Part shown: positions 1 to 12,589 of the stretch, one piece after another
Layout of the letters: the number at the start of each line of letters is the position of its first letter
Numbering within the stretch: the stretch's first letter is position 1
From: Funneliformis mosseae
Taxonomy: Eukaryota > Glomeromycota > Glomeromycetes > Glomerales > Glomeraceae
NCBI GenBank assembly: GCA_910592005.1
Contig: CAJVPP010000002.1
Span: 1 to 64,000 of the forward strand
Reading direction: 5' to 3'
Length of the DNA: 64,000 nt
Position numbers and translations under genes: made by a program
The notes under the pieces: generated by a model
Told to the model about the DNA's origin: nothing
What the model saw: the letters and a program-made list of their open reading frames with translations, nothing else
Database searches by the model: none

Positions 1-23
1 CGCGAAAAAATACTGATCTGCAT

Positions 24-59
24 AATCGTACCGTACTGGTCTGGCGAATCGTACCGTAC
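24..59. repeat. Short GC-richer direct repeat at window edge
   Basis: The motif AATCGTACCGTAC occurs twice, at 24-36 and 47-59, in a GC-richer patch of otherwise AT-rich DNA. It could be the end of a transposable element cut by the window edge. Nothing else is recognised in 1-205. Confidence 0.3.
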
Positions 60-205
60 CGGTTTTCCATATACTCTAAAATAGAAGAGTCAACTGCACT
101 CTATTTAGTGAATGATCAGCATAAATTATCAATTTTTTAAAATGTTTCGAAAATATTCAAAAGAACATAATAAATTCAACTTCCTTTTTTTTAAAGGATA
201 AGAAA

Positions 206-1200
206 ATGGCTACAAGGATCAAAACCAGAATCTCATCAACGTTAAAAGATATTGGAAATCATAATGTAATGATTCAAGTCAGAAAAAATCCAAATGTTAA
301 AGAATTTCCTGCTCATTCATCATTTCTATGAGCTTGCTAACCTTATTGCGAAAATGCACAACCAACTAGTACTGTCGAGAAGAACTTATTTTTGTTACTC
401 AAGGAACCAAACATTAATCCTACCACTTTTGACCTAATCCACAAGAATGCAATATGAGATTTATGATTTTGTAAAATCACTTTCATTTAATTAACTATCT
501 TCCTCTTTTGTTCCTTTATAATAAGGTATATTTACACCGATAATTTGGATTTAACCAATCATTTAGGAACAGAAATTCTTAGTCTTCTGAACGCATCCGA
601 CGAATTACATTTCAATAGATTAATTAATCATATTCAAGTTTATTTAATTAAACTTCGGTCGGACTGGATTAAACAAAATATCGCTCTTGTTATTCATAAA
701 GCCTTTAAAATTAATTGCTAATAATCTGCGAAGATCCTTCACCATTTATTATATTAATGGATTTTCTATCGTTGGATAAAGATATTCATTATGTCTTGCT
801 TAAACGAGTTGATCTGCAGATCGAAGAAACAGTTCTCTTGGATTATTTAATTAAATGGGGTATCAAACAAACCCCTGATCTAAAAGATGATGAAACTAAT
901 TGGGACGACGAAGATTATGAAGCATTGAAGAAGACCTTAGATAAATTTATCCCACTCATTAGAATTCGGGTATTGATTCCGCGGATTTTTTTGAAAAAGT
1001 TCATAAGTATAAGCCAATATTTCCCAAATATCTTTATGAAAAAGTTTTGGAATTCTACATGAAAGGTTCTTTTCAAAAATCAATTATTTTATCCCCACGA
1101 TTTGGAAAGTAACAAATGAAATCGAAGATTATCAAGCCAAGGTTTATTCCTATAATTATTAACTGATCGAAGGTCATGATGATGTTAATCCCTTTGAAAA
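206..1200 (+). pseudogene. Broken BTB/POZ-BACK domain gene (possibly with a TLDc start)
   Basis: ATG at 206 opens a frame (MATRIKTRISSTLKDIGNHN) that resembles the start of the large glomeromycete BTB family, but it meets a stop near 329-331. Family-like sequence continues in other frames: a KEPNINPTTFDL-like BTB core near 405-440, then YIYTDNLDL to about 718, then a BACK-type stretch at 720-975 (LLDYLIKWGIKQTPDL, FIPLIRI), then another frame (FFEKVHKYKPIFPKYLYEKV) at about 990-1060. An LSPRF-like string after 1085 may be the linker to a TLDc domain. A family intron probably ends just before 525. At least two frameshifts and one stop make a full-length product unlikely. These proteins usually act as cullin-3 substrate adaptors; no function is claimed here. 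Confidence 0.7.
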
Positions 1201-1259
1201 TAGCTAAATCCTTTAGTTTCGATGAAATGTTTCGAAGAGTTTCGATTTCGATGTTGTCG

Positions 1260-1900
1260 TAACTTCCGGGTTTTGCCTGGTAACCTTATCATTATTTATA
1301 TAATTATTTTAAAAAAAAATTTTTTTAAATCATTAAAATCCAAACGATAATTCTGTGCCACTAATTATGAAGGTAAACTTAATGAAAGAAAATTAATATC
1401 AAGGTGTAAGCCTAAATAAAGAAATAAATATATAAATCAAAATATTAATATAATAAAAAAAATTTTTTCTTTTTATGAAGTTTAAAAAATTCCATGTTAA
1501 TATATTAAAGTAAAAATCAAAAAACTATTATATTTGATAATAATATGTAATAATTCGATGGTTTAACGGTTAGTCAATCGGTCAATTAAAATCGTTTGGT
1601 TAAAAGGCTTTTGATGACCGTAGACTGACCCTACTTTGAATGGGACATTTACTCATAAACCATCCAATTTTTCAATTATAATTTTTAAATCTTTTTTTTT
1701 AAAAAAGAGATAATCGACAAGCATATTTAATTATACAAATTGATATACTAATAACAAATGTGATATGACTATACAGAAATTAAACCCTACAGCTATATAA
1801 TTGGAAGTTTAATAAGCTTTACAAGTTCGACAACGAAATTCAATTATAAACAAAATCAAATTTTTATGAGAAAAATTTAAATATTAAAATTAGATTATTA
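1260..1900. other. AT-rich spacer with one small inverted repeat
   Basis: No coding signal is seen. The only structure is an imperfect inverted repeat at about 1563-1637 (GGTTAGTCAATCGGTCA against GACCGTAGACTGACC), which could be a small foldback relic. Confidence 0.3.
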
Positions 1901-3465
1901 TTAAGTTATATAACTACTATTATGTTCAACAACATTTTCAGGTAAAGTATGTTCTTCATTAATATATTTAAGAGAATGTTCTTTCCTCTTTATATTACAT
2001 CTATAAAATAAAAAACCACATGCTATAATTATAACAACGCCCAAAGATCCTCCAATTGATGCAATGGCAATTTTCATTGTACCCAATTCATTATTAGAGT
2101 TATTTTTAACAATAATAATTGGCGATGATTGTGGTGTTGATGACATTTGCATTTGTAATTTCAAATGAATTAACCCACGTATAGTTCCTAATATCCATGA
2201 TATAAATATTATGATTTTCGGATGGTAATGGAGCAGAATTTTGTTGTGTAATATTTCCTATTGAAAAACATTATAATAAATTTAAAGTTTGAATTATTTT
2301 TAAAAAACAATGTAAAAAAGATTTACTTACCAAAAGCCACAATCATATAATTTCCAACCAGATTAGCTGTATGGGCTGCAAGTGATGGAACCTGAACAAT
2401 ATTTGAATTAACTTGCGGCACAATAAATTCAAATCGTTCTCTTACCGTATTTAAAACAAACATATCGGGAGCAGCTTGAGCATTATTATTACCCATACCA
2501 CCCCCATAAATAATGATTTTATCATCTGGAGCTATTTAATAAGATAAAATATATAAAAGAGCAAATAAATACAAATATTAAAATATTAAATAAAGCATAA
2601 AACATAAATATATATCTAAGACCGCCGTATGACGATAATTATATTTGAAGATTTCGCTATCTATAATATAATAAAACTATAAGTTTAAACACTATTTATT
2701 AAATTTGATAATATTTATACATACGTTCATTGACCAAAATAAGGTCTTTGTATCAAAAAGACTAATACTTTTAATATCAACTATTTGTAAAGTATCTTCA
2801 CGCATTTCTAAACCACCAATATATACAATAACTCCATTGGATAATAGTGTTGCAGTATAAGAAGATCGCGCAATAGGTTGATTAACTGCAATTGTTTCCC
2901 ATGATAATTCGGCTGTATTTAGGATGATCATATTATTGTAATATGTTGTCGTTTCTGAACCTAAATTTTTATCAGCATATCCACCAAAAATATATATATT
3001 TTCCGGTATTATCAATAGCACCCTTCATATTTCTTCGTCTTTCAGGTGGAGTTCCTTCGATAGTAGGTAAATTCCACGATAAGCAATTTAAATTAAATGA
3101 ATGAACATTTGATACAAAAGCATCTTGTTTCAGATCATTACGCATAAATCCACCAAATAAATAAATATTTTGTTCCTTATCATTCAATAAAGCAGTTCCC
3201 CAGCAACTTCTGAATGGTATTTCGGCATTTTGCGTAAGGGAAACCCATGGTGGAGCAGTTAAATTAAATGACTGAGATAAATCGAGATAAAACACTTGAT
3301 TTGTGCAAGACTTAGCATTATCAACATATCCGCCAAAAAATACAGCTTATCTTTAACTAGGACAGTATAATGAGCTAGACGTCCTTCAGGAGTAAATGAC
3401 TCAACTTTAAATAATAAATTACTTAACATGAACATGTAAAGTAATTTATATTTTTTACACGTCAT
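1901..3465 (-). pseudogene. Broken kelch-repeat single-pass membrane protein gene
   Basis: On the minus strand ATG at 3465 starts a hydrophobic signal-like N-terminus (about 23 residues, ending near FKVES). Kelch-type blades follow (KLYF.GGY, IYLFGGF, IYIFGGYADKN, VIVYIGGLEM, IIIYGGGMG). Probable exons are 3465-2725, 2531-2331 and 2257-1901, with GT-AG introns. The C-terminus has one transmembrane helix (MKIAIASIGGSLGVVIIIACG) then a basic CNIKRKEH tail, the layout of attractin-like kelch proteins common in AM fungi. The frame breaks at an A6 run near 3332 (one base short), at a TA run near 2981-3004 (one base extra), and probably again near 2130-2170 just before the helix. An intact allele or residual sequence error cannot be excluded, but as written it is a pseudogene. 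A surface adhesion role would be inference. Confidence 0.75.
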
Positions 3466-4620
3466 TATTTCAATTAAGTTAGTTTTAATATTAAAAAATA
3501 ATTTCTTTTTTGATAAATATCCGTCAAAGAAAAAAATAAATGGTAAGTTAAAAATAATTTTTTTTTGATAAATAGTTTAAAAAGTTCATTATATTCCTTT
3601 ATTTGGGAAATTTGCATTTCACAGATATGCTTCAATATGCGATCCTTTTTTCTTTTGTGTAAAATATTCTTATACAGTAATTCTTTAAATATTGTGTTAC
3701 ATTATAATGCTAAAAAGCCATTTCCGGTTAATTAGGTTAATTTCTATCTAGCCGAAACCTGCTGCTTTGCATCAGGAGAAATCACGTGGAATTACGGCAT
3801 TACACAAATTTCCAAAAAAGAAAATTTTGTCCCAGAAAAATTCGAGATCGAGTCACAAAATTGGTCACACGAGTTTCTATTTTGGAATTCTGTGTAACGT
3901 TATACTATTTATTAATCATTATTATTTATACAGGTAATATAATCGTAACGGCACGCACCCCCTCAATGTGATTGGATAGTGATTGAAATGGCACAAGCAT
4001 TACGATCAATTGAAATAAAGATGTTGATTACTGTTTGAGCAATCTCTCTGTCTTTTTATCGGTTTTAAATGAAATTTCTTCAAGATATGAAGCGGTAATC
4101 TTGGATGATAATCCATTTTTCAACCCCGTTAAACCAGCTGTTGAACCAAGTCTTATTCCAACCTCAGGTTCAGCTTCTACTACTAAAACTTCTGATGCGT
4201 CTACTAATAAATCAGTGAAAAGAAAATAAATGGAATAATTGAATTCATAATAGCATAATTAAAGGTAAATATTAAATCTTTGCATTTGAAATTTTCGACA
4301 TCTTTTATTTGCTGTAAGAATTTGTAACATAAAAAGGAATATAATAATTTTTTGGCTGAAAGATCCATACGAAAGAAGAAGTGCGATTGTGCAATATTTA
4401 TTGTTGCTCAATCAATGGTAAAATTTGACCAATCAGCGCAGCTCTATGAAAAAAAAAGAAGGGTAGTAGCTCCAGGTATTTTTGACTTTAAATGTTCATC
4501 ACAGTCGAATTTTTTAGCCAATCAAATCATTCAAGAAATCATTGAGGGAGGGAGGCACTTGAGAACGGCCGCAATGTATGTTATATAAAATAAAAAATTT
4601 GGTTAATTTTATATATTATT
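3466..4620. other. Region with short unrecognised open frames
   Basis: Three short plus-strand open stretches lie here. 3786-3971 ends in a hydrophobic segment. 4035-4229 has no ATG at its start and ends in a Ser/Thr-rich basic tail. 4352-4588 is lysine-rich at its start and also lacks a good ATG. None matches a family I know and none has clear splice partners. They are probably gene or transposon debris, with 4035-4229 the likeliest real exon remnant. Confidence 0.25.
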
Positions 4621-4931
4621 TATACTTATTATTAAAACCTTTTCAAAATTTATCCGATAAAAAATGTTTTGAATTATAAAAAAATTTTATTTTTTAATTA
4701 AACAAAATTTTATAATCCGTCTACGAAAAGATGACACGCTCTAAATGAAATAATATGTATAGAAAGTTTAATTTAGAAAATTTACTTCATTTCGTGGATT
4801 TTGAATAACATTACCTAATTAGTTGTATCTTTCTCCTTGTTGCGTTCTTACCCTCTTACAGTGTGTATAAAATTTCTACTACTGGTTGACCCTATGCCAT
4901 CCTCTCCTTTGACTAGAAGAAAGTCTAAACA

Positions 4932-5003
4932 ATGACTCCTTACCACGATTTCAATGGTGGATGCCATAAATGTGGATCGACAGACCATCTAATAGTAAAA
5001 AGT
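4932..5003 (+). pseudogene. Possible CCHC zinc-knuckle scrap
   Basis: A plus-strand stretch reads NGGCHKCGSTDHLIVKS, which fits C-x2-C-x4-H-x4-C except that the last Cys is Ser. Zinc knuckles of this kind sit in gag proteins and transposon-linked ORFs. The stretch is about 24 codons long with no supporting ORF, so it is at most a relic. Confidence 0.25.
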
Positions 5004-7170
5004 TCAGAACGTAAATTTTGCATTATTTCGTACTTAACACTATTAAAAATTAATATTAGATGACATTAAATAATTTTCTCCTAATATAGAATACCCTCGA
5101 GTATCAATCAAACATTCAAGAAATAAAAATTATTAATAAAGTAAAATATCATTGTTGATTCTTGTTATTTATTACCTAGAGTGATAATTAAGGTTCAATC
5201 CTGATGATATTGTAAGATTGATCAGAATAAATAATGACATGTAAATTGTTTTATATTAATTGAAGTTATGGATGAGTTAATTCATAGAGTGCCTTTTGTT
5301 TCCAGAAGTTATTTACTTTAGGCGGGCAGTTGGCAAATGTTAGTACACTTCCGAATGTGATCAAAATTTTCTACGTTGTAACGATCCTTATGTAAGATTT
5401 CTAATATTAAAGCATTTTTGGTTCAACAACCTACTGGGAGGCACATTCAAAACTAGATAATTGAGTATATTTTTCATATATAAAAACCATATTTTTTTTA
5501 ATAACATACATTCTATGAGAAATTTAGTTAATTGTTTAATTTAAATATTTGCAAAATCTAAATTTAAAATACGCCCTAACTTTTTAACAAGTCTTGGTTA
5601 AAGAATCGGCTAGTAGATGCGGCTTCTCCTGCCAGAAATCACATAGCATAGCAACATATCATTACGATGATAATTTTATGATCTCTGAGTTGCTAGACCC
5701 AGTTTTTGCTGTAACAATGCACTTATTCTTAAATATAAGTCCTTTGATGAAACTATAATTTATTCAAAATTGAGAATATTTTGTCAAATTCGATTATGCG
5801 AATTGCAATATAATAATTCAAACAATGTTGTAAGAAAAGACAGCTTACCAATAAACTAGATAAATTAAAAAAGTATAAAAGATTGCATTTTTAAAAATTG
5901 AGAATTAACTATTTGAAAAGCGGATATTGTTAATATAATGTAATAATGATTTCCCTCAGCGATGAATAGATGAAAAACTGTTCAATATCTCTAATCGTTC
6001 TTTTACAATATTCTGCTGCTGAAGAATAATTTTAACTAAAATTTGCTTTGAAACTGAAAGAATTCATGTTCTAATGGTTTATAATACTTTTAATTATATA
6101 TTTTTTTATATTTCTATTATTTTCGCGTGGAAAAAATTATAGATGAATTGATCAAAGAAGAATAATATAAATCGTTAAACTATAACATGAAGAATTATTT
6201 AGAAGAATGATGTATAAATTGTTAAACTAGATAATGAATCGTTCTCTTTAACCAACTAACACGCTAAATTACTTAAGAATTAAACTACTTTATTCAGGTG
6301 GTAATATCAATAGAATGCAACATTAATACTAATTATGAATGTTGGTTTGATACATTAATAAATTAGTACTGCATTAGCTGTTCAATAATATAGATTGTAC
6401 GGTATTATTTACATTGGTTTAACGTCGCGAAGTGAAATTAACCAGTATAAATAACACTGTACAATATGCATAAAATATGAAACTGCAAACATGGTTCAGT
6501 TAATACATTTTACATCTTAACGTACCATTGGACCGATTAGTCTAAATTAGATACATATAAATGTTTTCATGCCAATTTTAAAGTTTGGCACACTATCAAA
6601 ACAAAGTGTACCAATGTTGCTGCCAAAAGAAATAGATAGATGAGGATAAATATAAAGATGTAATAGAGGTGTTGATGAAACAAGCTTTATTGCTAACTTT
6701 GTCTATTATTTTATTACGGAATTAATACAATTGATTTATTTTTCTTAATTTTGAAAATTGAACTCGATTAATTTTAGGATGTGCGCAACGGAGGCATTGT
6801 ATAAAATTGATATTTGGTTTTTGATTGTGAAATAAACACTTTTGCTGGAATAGATATTATGCTAGTACAGTTTGTACATAATTAGCACTCCAATAAAAGT
6901 GTTATGTCGTAGTCACAGCGAGATTATGCTTTAAATTAATATTGTAATAATGAAAAGTATAACAAAGTGTAATTTACTGTATTTACCAGTTGGCAAAAAT
7001 ATCAGTCTATAAAAATCAGCATGGTACTAATAGACTGATTAGTAAACCTATTATATGATATTAATAATAAGATTAACATTTGACACAGATTATCTTTATA
7101 AATAATTTATGTAAGTGATATCTTTTTAAACTATATATTAAAGAAAAGGTTTAATATGAATCAATTACTA
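5004..7170. other. AT-rich intergenic DNA with hairpins, no gene seen
   Basis: No open frame or family motif is recognised on either strand. Structures seen are the 70 bp imperfect palindrome at 6395-6464 (listed separately) and a short inverted repeat near 6993-7042 (ATCAGTCTA / TAGACTGAT). The alternation of GC-richer scraps with AT-rich filler suggests eroded transposons. Confidence 0.35.
6395..6464. repeat. 70 bp imperfect palindrome
   Basis: TTGTACGGTATTATTTACA at 6395 pairs with the reverse complement of the segment ending TAACACTGTACAA at 6464. Arms are about 29 bp with several mismatches around a short loop containing GTCGCGA. It could be a foldback or joined-TIR relic. Confidence 0.45.
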
Positions 7171-7330
7171 CAGTCGGCTCTGGATATAATGAACCTGTAC
7201 CTGTTTATACCGAAAATTCGTTATACTGAATCATGTATTACAGGACTGATAATTTTATAATTAATCAAGCTGGATATAACGAATTCATATAATAAAGCAT
7301 TATATACAGCCATATATTTGATAAACCGAA
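7169..7330 (+). mobile_element. Pogo/Tc1-like terminal repeat relic
   Basis: After a TA dinucleotide, CAGTCGGCTCTGGATATAAT begins at 7171. It is followed by further CTGGATATAACGAATTC (about 7270) and TACAGCC...GATAAACC (about 7303) motifs. CAGT...GGCTCT with reiterated ATAACGAA is typical of pogo/Tigger-type ends inserted at TA. I find no matching opposite end and no transposase, so this is only an end fragment. Confidence 0.4.
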
Positions 7331-8389
7331 CAATCACGTGATTTAAAATTTAGCATATGAGATTGTGTAATTGAAAAATGTTATACTATAGATTGTGTAA
7401 ACGCGGATAATCTTATTTTGCCAAACGCAATAATCTTTTATATAAAACGTTGAAATTTTTTGTTTTAAAATCTCCAATATGTTATTACAAAAGCGTGAAA
7501 TTTGTGAAAAAAAAACAACGCAAATATTTCATTTGTTTTGCACAGCAATACCGACTTTAATATAATAAATTAATAAATTTATTGTTATAAAGTGATTATA
7601 TGTCTGTATTTTTATTGGCTATCTTTATCTTTTTTTCAATAATAAATATTGTAAATCTTCTATAATTTTTTACAAAATTTTAATAGAAGTACAAAATATT
7701 CATATTCTGAATATCTAATATAATTATAGGTTACAGTATGATTTCCCAAAAGCTACTTATTTCTAAAATTTCAATTTCCCGATCCTAATTATTCTGTAGC
7801 TTTTGATTATATTTCATTTGTATTCTCTATTTACATTAATAATAAAAAGCAAAACGAAAAAAATTATTACATTATTTATTTACTCATTGAGAAATATTAG
7901 TAGTATTTCTATAAGAATAACAATACTGCATAATGGACATTTAGCAATAAAAATTATATTTCTTGACAATTAATTAAGCATTGAAAAATATATAATACAT
8001 ATATTATCTGAAACATAGTGAAGGATAATAATTATATAACAATTACATAATATATAGAAAATTATAAATGTACTAATTATAAATGAATTGGAATTTATAT
8101 TATAAACTTAAAGCAGCATATGTTGGACAACATAATAAAGAATAAAAGAAGTCTATTAACTGATTATAATTTACCATCCAATATCAGAAAACATCACTCA
8201 TATCTTTAAGAATTTTTGGATTAGTGCAGAATTTGAAGCAATTATATTTATTGGAAAAACTATATCCCTATTTGAACTAATATTAGAAAACTTTGCTACT
8301 ATAGTTTTTCTTAACAACTACAATTAGATACTACTACTCCAGCCCCTTGTAAACAATTACAGCGCAAAGTTAAAAGATTTTTATATAGT
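7331..8389. other. AT-rich DNA, no gene seen
   Basis: No motif or usable open frame is recognised. It may be the eroded 5' portion of the retroelement whose gag relic follows. Confidence 0.3.
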
Positions 8390-8990
8390 TTAACCTAGAA
8401 TACTTGAATCAGGTTCAGTCAAAAATAATCAAAGCGGCCAAAGATTTAAATTATTTTAAAGAACCAGTGAAAATACAATTTAATTTAATTGCACTCTTAA
8501 TAATTAACCCTATTTTAACATTAATAGATAACATGACAAAGAGGAGGAAATCAAAATAAATCAGACGAACTTATACAAGAATAACTGCTAAGCCTTAGTA
8601 GTAATTAAGGAGACGAAGATAAAAATCTCATGGAAGTAATAAAAAGGATGACGAAAATTTAAATGATAAAAAAATCTTGCAACAATAATTAGACAAATAA
8701 ATGATTCTTTGGTATTGCAAAAAAAATTAGAGATACACAACCACAAGCATTTCTTAGAGAAACTAATATTATACTAGTACAACCATTTTAGAGAAATGAT
8801 AATAAAGATACAGAGGAATAGCTCAAACATTTTGAAACGGTAGCAATAGCAAATAATTGGACACCTGCGCATTATTGCAAGAATTTTAAAAGACTAACAG
8901 TATTGTGATATGATAATGAACAGCAATTGTTTGATATTAGAGTATGCAAGATAAGCTGCCACAAACTTTATTTCTATAATTAGAATTCGT
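8390..8990 (+). pseudogene. Ty3/gypsy-type gag relic
   Basis: In one plus frame the sequence reads QAFLRETN then LVQPF, then a stop, then NDNKDTEE, stop, LKHFETVAIANNWT, then LTVL, stop, YDNEQQLFDI. This is the conserved retrotransposon gag core (PF.G....D..EWL..FE..A.AN.W... ...WYD). Two stops stand exactly where the family has Trp: TAG at 8819-8821 and TGA at 8906-8908, both one G-to-A step from TGG. A third stop (TAG at 8789-8791) follows QPF. Frame-mixed lysine-rich sequence at 8400-8700 may be the upstream gag region. No protease, RT or LTR is seen. Confidence 0.6.
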
Positions 8991-9819
8991 TTGTGGGGTC
9001 CCGCAAAGTAATTTTAATAGCTTAGCCTCCATTTCTTCATGTTTGGGGATGCGATCTAGCATTAATTCGGTTTGCAGTTTTGCTTGTTTAAATAACATTA
9101 TTTACTATAGATCTATTTTAAATAGTTATATTTACGATATCAACTGGTAGATTCTTCATAAAGAAAGCTTCGACCATCGCATACTTCATGAAATAAAAAA
9201 AAATAATAATTTTACTTGATATTTAAGTCGAGGAAATATTGTAACTCTTTATTATAATAATCATACTGAAACAAAATACGCTATAAAGAGCCCGCATACA
9301 CGACTAAATGACGCATAATATTACATTATTAATTTTATAAAAGCATTTTATGAAGATTAAATAATGCTGATAACACTTGCCCATCTTCCGTTTGGTTCTT
9401 TAAAATTAAACCAGTTGTATTACGATTTCCTCTGGCCACTTCCTCATAGTTATAGCAATGTAAAAGTGAATATGTTAGAGATAATGATTTGAATTTTTTT
9501 TTTCGTCTCCACAGATGAGATTCTATAAAATAATTCAATATACTGTATTATTAATTAAAATAAATTTTTTCACATCTAATAATCATAAAAATAATAACGT
9601 TTTATATTATAAATAATCTTAGCTTCAAACAAAGAAATTTAAATAATAAACTTTTAATGATATTTTAAACATGAAGTTACACAAAATAAGAATACTTTTG
9701 TAGTGAAAGTTGGAAAACTGCCGAAAATCATAATAATTCGTAAACCTTTTACAAAGCGCTATATTTCTACTAATTTTACGTAGGAATGAACATATTTACG
9801 TCGTTGAAGAAAAAAAAAC
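8991..9819. other. Intergenic, only a weak minus-strand open frame
   Basis: A minus-strand open stretch at 9335-9538 (67 codons) has no recognisable family signature. The rest is AT-rich with nothing supported. 9820 is the 3' end of the neighbouring P450 relic. Confidence 0.3.
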
Positions 9820-12222
9820 TTATTCTGTTCTTCTTTTAAATATTAAGTGCAATGATTGTATTCTCGTAAGTGTACTATTAAAATGGTCAAGATGTAATTT
9901 ATCTTGATGAATACTATCTGCTGGTAAAGACACCTCATATTTTCTTACTATATAGAGAGACATAAAATAATTAATTTCGGAAAGATAATAAATACGTGTG
10001 TAGATATAATATCATGTTTCTTTATAAACAAAAGATTTTATAGACGACTTACATAAAGCACACAGCATCACTCTTTGTTGAATAAGTGAAAAGTTGTTAC
10101 CCAAACATCTATTTAATAATTATACTAAATAAATTAGATATTCGACGAAAAATCAAAAAAAAAGTCCTCGACTTACGTTCTGGTACCACTGCCAAAAGTT
10201 AACCAAGTATATTGTTCGCGTTTTTCATCATTTTCATTCTCAAATCTTCCAGGAATAAATTCTTCAGGATCCTTCCAATATTTTGGTGAATGATGGATTC
10301 CATAAATATTTATTGCGATAGGTGTTTTCGGCAAAATACATGATTTCTAAATTTAATAGTCTCTGAATTTTTTCTTAATGGTAATCGATTAACCTTCATA
10401 AAAATATACATTTTTAATAAAATAAATTCTCAAATTTTAAAAACTTTAATTAACACATACTGGAGGATATAGTCTTAAGTTTTCCTTTATAACCATATTC
10501 AAATATTTTAATTCTCTTTGCTGATCTATGGTTGGGGTTAAAATATCGCCAAGAACGCGTAGTATTTCATCACGAGCTTTTCTTTGCACATCCTTATTCA
10601 ATAAAGGCAAGATCCAAGTTAATAAAAACAAAAGTTATCTAAAATACAAAAATTCTTTAAATACCTTGTGGGTGGCTAAGACATATAAGATGGTTGTCAA
10701 AGCAGTAGCAGCTAATTTCATTATTTTTAAAAAAAACAAATAAAGGTTACAAGTTTAAATATGATAAATAAATAGAAAATTATTAAAGTTCTTCCTTACT
10801 AATATCATGACCAGCTAACATAAATATTGCAAGATTATACTACAAATTCAAGATTATTATTAAATAAATTTTCAAAAAAAAAAAATCTTGTTTTGAGAAA
10901 AGTTTCATAATAAATTATAATTCTTTACACGCATTTCTTCGGCTGACATGGGATATTTTGGATCACTAGAAGCGTATATCATACATTATAAAAAATCAGC
11001 GGTATTATTGCTTATTTTTATATTCAATTCTTCCGTTTCCATTGATTTACGTTTCGTTTCAATAAGTCCATTATATAATTCATAAATCTTTGCAACTTTT
11101 TTACGCGCTTCAGTACGATCAAAACACAGGAAATACTCAATGAATGGGATAATAAAATATATAGGTTTTTCACATTCGGCTGTCACTTCTTGATAAGTAG
11201 TAACATCGTTTGTTGGATCTTCAAGATTCTATTTAATATTAATTATTTAATCATCAACATCTTTCTCTCTTTTCTTTCTTTTTTTTTAAAAAAAAATTTT
11301 ATCTTACATTAAAATCAAATCCAAAAGCAACTCTTCCGAGAACGTCCAAGGTAAGTCTGTAATAGTTGGTCTGATTTAAAAATATTCTTCCCAACCACGA
11401 AAAAATAATTCGAGATTATTTTACCTATACATAAGTTCTTTGACTTCTATGTGTCCATTATCAACTTTCTCAATGACTTTCAGTAATTTCACAGCATTTT
11501 CATCAAATACGTGCATAGTAGATTTTTAAACGCGGATTTATAATATGACTAAGAAATAAAGGGAAATTAATTACTGCACTGCCTGAATCAATCACTGATG
11601 ATAAAATGATACAGTACCGATGACGTTTCCAAACCTACATACAGATAAGGCAATCGAAGGTCAATCAAAGATCATATCATATTCAGAGAAATTAAAAATA
11701 CACTTACATCACCGTTGGAAAAGACAACGTTCGTACCGTAGTAATTAGTCATTAAAGATCCGGGAAACGATTCTTCGAGCGATGATTTAGGATATAAGTC
11801 TAATTCAAATTATAATGTCAAAAACAATCCAAAAAAAAGGAATTAAAAAAAAGATATTTATTAACCTGTTTTTGAAAATACTTCTTTTGTAAGTTCCAAA
11901 TCGGTTGTAACGATACGCCATTCTCCATTGAACCAGAGCTATAGTTATATTTTTTTTTAAAAAAAATATTCTGAAGATTTATTATTATTATTCAAATAAT
12001 GATAATTTTAGTTACTTTTCCAATTCCTTCTTTCTCGAGAACTTCATGCGTACCTTTCCAATTTTTGTTAGGACTATTAGAAATCATAGCTGAAACATAT
12101 TTCAAGAAACTTAATGTTGGTACATCTTTAATTCCTTCAGGTACACTGAATTTTGGATAAACTTTATAAGCTATAAAAGATATAAAAACCAAAATGATTG
12201 TAAAAAACATTTTATTGAACAA
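9820..12222 (-). pseudogene. Broken cytochrome P450 gene (13 exons)
   Basis: ATG at 12222 starts an N-terminal membrane anchor (MFFTIILVFISFIAYKVYP). Exons read, high to low: 12222-12016, 11938-11866, 11799-11708, 11634-11618, 11548-11425, 11356-11308, 11228-10929, 10839-10800, 10711-10665, 10592-10461, 10393-10177, 10108-10053, 9947-9820. P450 hallmarks are present: C-helix VWKRHR, I-helix LAGHDIT, K-helix ENLRLYPP (ExxR), PERF-like EEFIPGRFEN, and the haem loop FGSGTRTCLG split over exons 11/12. Family role would be a haem-thiolate monooxygenase on the ER membrane. Three lesions break it: a frame slip at about 11,520-11,535 after HIINP, an in-frame TAA at 10,986-10,988 in exon 7 (DFL-stop-CMIYAS), and a one-base loss near 10,330-10,342. 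The substrate cannot be told. Confidence 0.85.
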
Positions 12223-12350
12223 TTGTTTTTTTTATAAGAATTGGCAGAACTACAGTATATATCAGAATCGTTTAAATGATATCAAATTATTTATGTTACA
12301 CAAATCGGAAAAGAAAAGTAATGATGTTCGAAGGCTGAAATTAATTAATA

Positions 12351-12477
12351 AGAGGTTGGAACCGGAGTTAGAGAATATTTTTGCGATCATAAATCTTAAT
12401 TCTACCGGAAATTGAATTTCGGCCGGAGTTAAATTCATCTATTTTAACCGGTTAAAAATTAACCAGTTCCAACCTCT
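12351..12477. mobile_element. MITE-like inverted-repeat element (~127 bp)
   Basis: AGAGGTTGGAACCGG (12351-12365) and CCAGTTCCAACCTCT (12463-12477) are inverted repeats matching at 14 of 15 positions. The interior contains further CCGG-bearing inverted motifs (TTAACCGGTTAA). There is no coding capacity. It sits upstream of the P450 relic and beside the minisatellite. Confidence 0.55.
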
Positions 12478-12589
12478 AATGTCAGTTAGGGAAGATAGAA
12501 AACAGTATGTCAGGCCAGACAGTCAGTATGATTATATCGATCGGTAATTTTTGAGCAATAAAAAACTGGTATGTTGTGACCTGCAGTGC

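Noticed and set aside
9335..9538. Minus-strand open frame near the 3' end of the P450 relic
   Set aside because: It is not continuous with P450 sequence and has no family signature; kept only as a note.
12194..12415. Plus-strand open frame of 73 codons
   Set aside because: It overlaps the P450 first exon and the inverted-repeat element and has no family signal.
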